Of a stretch of DNA of 6,897 nucleotides, positions 6,039 to 6,897 are shown piece after piece. The number at the start of each line of letters is the position of its first letter. Position 1 is the stretch's first letter. The DNA is taken from positions 1 through 6,897 of the forward strand of contig JAKSBM010000983.1 in assembly GCA_022361135.1 (NCBI GenBank), read 5' to 3'. This DNA is from Desulfobacterales bacterium (GTDB taxonomy: Bacteria > Desulfobacterota > Desulfobacteria > Desulfobacterales > Desulfobacteraceae). The notes under the pieces are model-generated. The model made no database searches. It saw only the letters and a list, made by a program, of their open reading frames with translations, and was not told where the DNA came from. The position numbers were made by a program, and so were the translations under genes.

Positions 6039-6897
6039 ATGAATACAAGCGGTATGAAGCAAAAGAACCTCATCGCTCAATGGGCATTTGATACACGCCC
6101 GATTCTGGGTCGCCTCCACCTCTGGCTGGAAGACGTCCGAATTGAATGGCTCAGGGGGGAAGCCCCGGATGAGCTGGTGGACGGCATATCCTTCACCGAC
6201 CAGAGGAGCGAGAAAATGCTGGCCATGACCCTGGCCGTCACCGCCCTGGGAACCAAATTATTCGGTCGGTACGGCGAAGGTGCCGGCCTGGTCAAAAAAG
6301 AACTCAATCTCATCAAAAAAGATGCCGATGCCATTTCCGCCTATGCCATGAGCGAAAGCCTCTGGTACCTCTCCAGAACCCTGCCGGAAAACCATGCCAT
6401 CATGGTCTGCCTGGGAGAGGGCCTCATGCCCAAGGCCGGAGAAACCCTGGAAATGGGCGCCAATCCCCTCCTGGGTTTTGGCCGAATCTATGCCCGTCCT
6501 CAGGTGGCCAAATATCTGGAAAAATGCGTCCTTCGACTCATCAATGACGACAGCTACCAATGGGAAGATTTCAAGCGGGCCCTGGCCAAAAAGGACATCA
6601 CCGTCTGGGGCGCAGCCATTGATACCCTGGAATGCACCTCCCGCTTTGCCAAGGGTGAAAAAACCGGTCCCATGACCGTTCTCCACCTCTTTGACCAGCC
6701 CCTGGCCATTTCCGACCAATACGAAGGCTACATCGGCAACCTGGTTTTGCCCCGGGCCGTCACCGACACCGCAGCCATGGATTCGGTTCTGGTGGATTAC
6801 TTCACCCCCCGTCAGAAGGTGGTGGATGCAATTTTGAAAACCTATCCGGGCATGAAGGCCGAAAACATCCACGTCTGGACCCTTTCCGGTGAACAGC
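6039..6897 (+). CDS. Protein of unknown function, 3' end missing
   Basis: An open frame of 286 codons runs from ATG 6039 to the right edge with no stop. Codon use (GCC, CTG, GAA-rich) matches the other genes, so it is surely coding. I do not recognise the family. There is no signal peptide and no membrane segment, so a soluble cytoplasmic protein is likely. Visible blocks include TRPILGRLHLWLEDVRIEWLRG (split here by residues 19-40), a helical stretch KKELNLIKKDADAIS (86-100), LGEGLMPKAGETLEMGANP (125-143), WGAAIDTLECTSRF (190-203) and LHLFDQPLAISDQYEGYIG (215-233). Cysteines 124, 163 and 199 are isolated and form no cluster motif. The 6039 start has only a weak GAGAG upstream. An in-frame ATG at 5985 has a better GGTGA at 5973-5977, but the extra 18 codons are AT-rich and look non-coding. 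It is divergent from pldA. Confidence 0.85.
   Translation, partial: MNTSGMKQKNLIAQWAFDTRPILGRLHLWLEDVRIEWLRGEAPDELVDGISFTDQRSEKMLAMTLAVTALGTKLFGRYGEGAGLVKKELNLIKKDADAISAYAMSESLWYLSRTLPENHAIMVCLGEGLMPKAGETLEMGANPLLGFGRIYARPQVAKYLEKCVLRLINDDSYQWEDFKRALAKKDITVWGAAIDTLECTSRFAKGEKTGPMTVLHLFDQPLAISDQYEGYIGNLVLPRAVTDTAAMDSVLVDYFTPRQKVVDAILKTYPGMKAENIHVWTLSGEQ

Noticed and set aside
6258..6872. Minus-strand open frame opposite the right-edge gene
   Set aside because: The plus frame has consistent codon use and continues through the window edge; the minus frame is Gly/His-rich shadow sequence.
1..6897. CRISPR arrays, insertion sequences, tRNA or rRNA genes
   Set aside because: No spaced direct repeats, transposase, terminal inverted repeats or RNA-gene signatures were seen on either strand.

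Overview
The window looks like a piece of chromosome from an anaerobic Gram-negative bacterium, most likely a member of the Desulfobacterota (former Deltaproteobacteria). Four things point there: a tungsten-type aldehyde:ferredoxin oxidoreductase (AOR) gene, an outer-membrane phospholipase (so a double membrane), GC-rich genes with a strong preference for G/C at third codon positions, and AT-richer regulatory gaps. The taxon is an inference. No mobile element, tRNA, rRNA or CRISPR array is visible.

Left block, all on the plus strand. The window opens inside a class III PLP aminotransferase that closely resembles putrescine aminotransferase PatA/YgjG (1-524). A 400-base non-coding leader follows. 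It starts with GC-rich hairpins that have no T-tract, then holds a multi-branched RNA fold (about 617-745) that resembles the molybdenum/tungsten cofactor (Moco/Tuco) riboswitch, and ends with a hairpin that can mask the ribosome binding site of the next gene. That gene encodes a 575-residue AOR-family tungsten/molybdenum enzyme (925-2652). A 498-residue NhaC-family sodium antiporter follows only 24 bases later (2677-4173), closed by a strong intrinsic terminator. Beyond the terminator lies a 79-residue MoaD/ThiS-like sulfur carrier ending in Gly-Gly (4347-4586), which fits a role in making the dithiolene of the pterin cofactor.

Right block. Convergent to the sulfur carrier, on the minus strand, is a phospholipase A1 (OMPLA/PldA) with an intact His-Ser-Asn active site and about 95 extra residues at its N-terminus (4609-5799). 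A 239-base AT-rich gap with candidate back-to-back promoters separates it from a divergent plus-strand gene of unknown function that runs off the right edge (6039-6897).

The most attractive reading is a cofactor-responsive aldehyde-oxidation module: aminotransferase (makes an amino-aldehyde), riboswitch, AOR (oxidises the aldehyde to an acid), antiporter and a dedicated sulfur carrier. The protein families are well supported. The riboswitch call and the metabolic link between PatA and the AOR are inferences.
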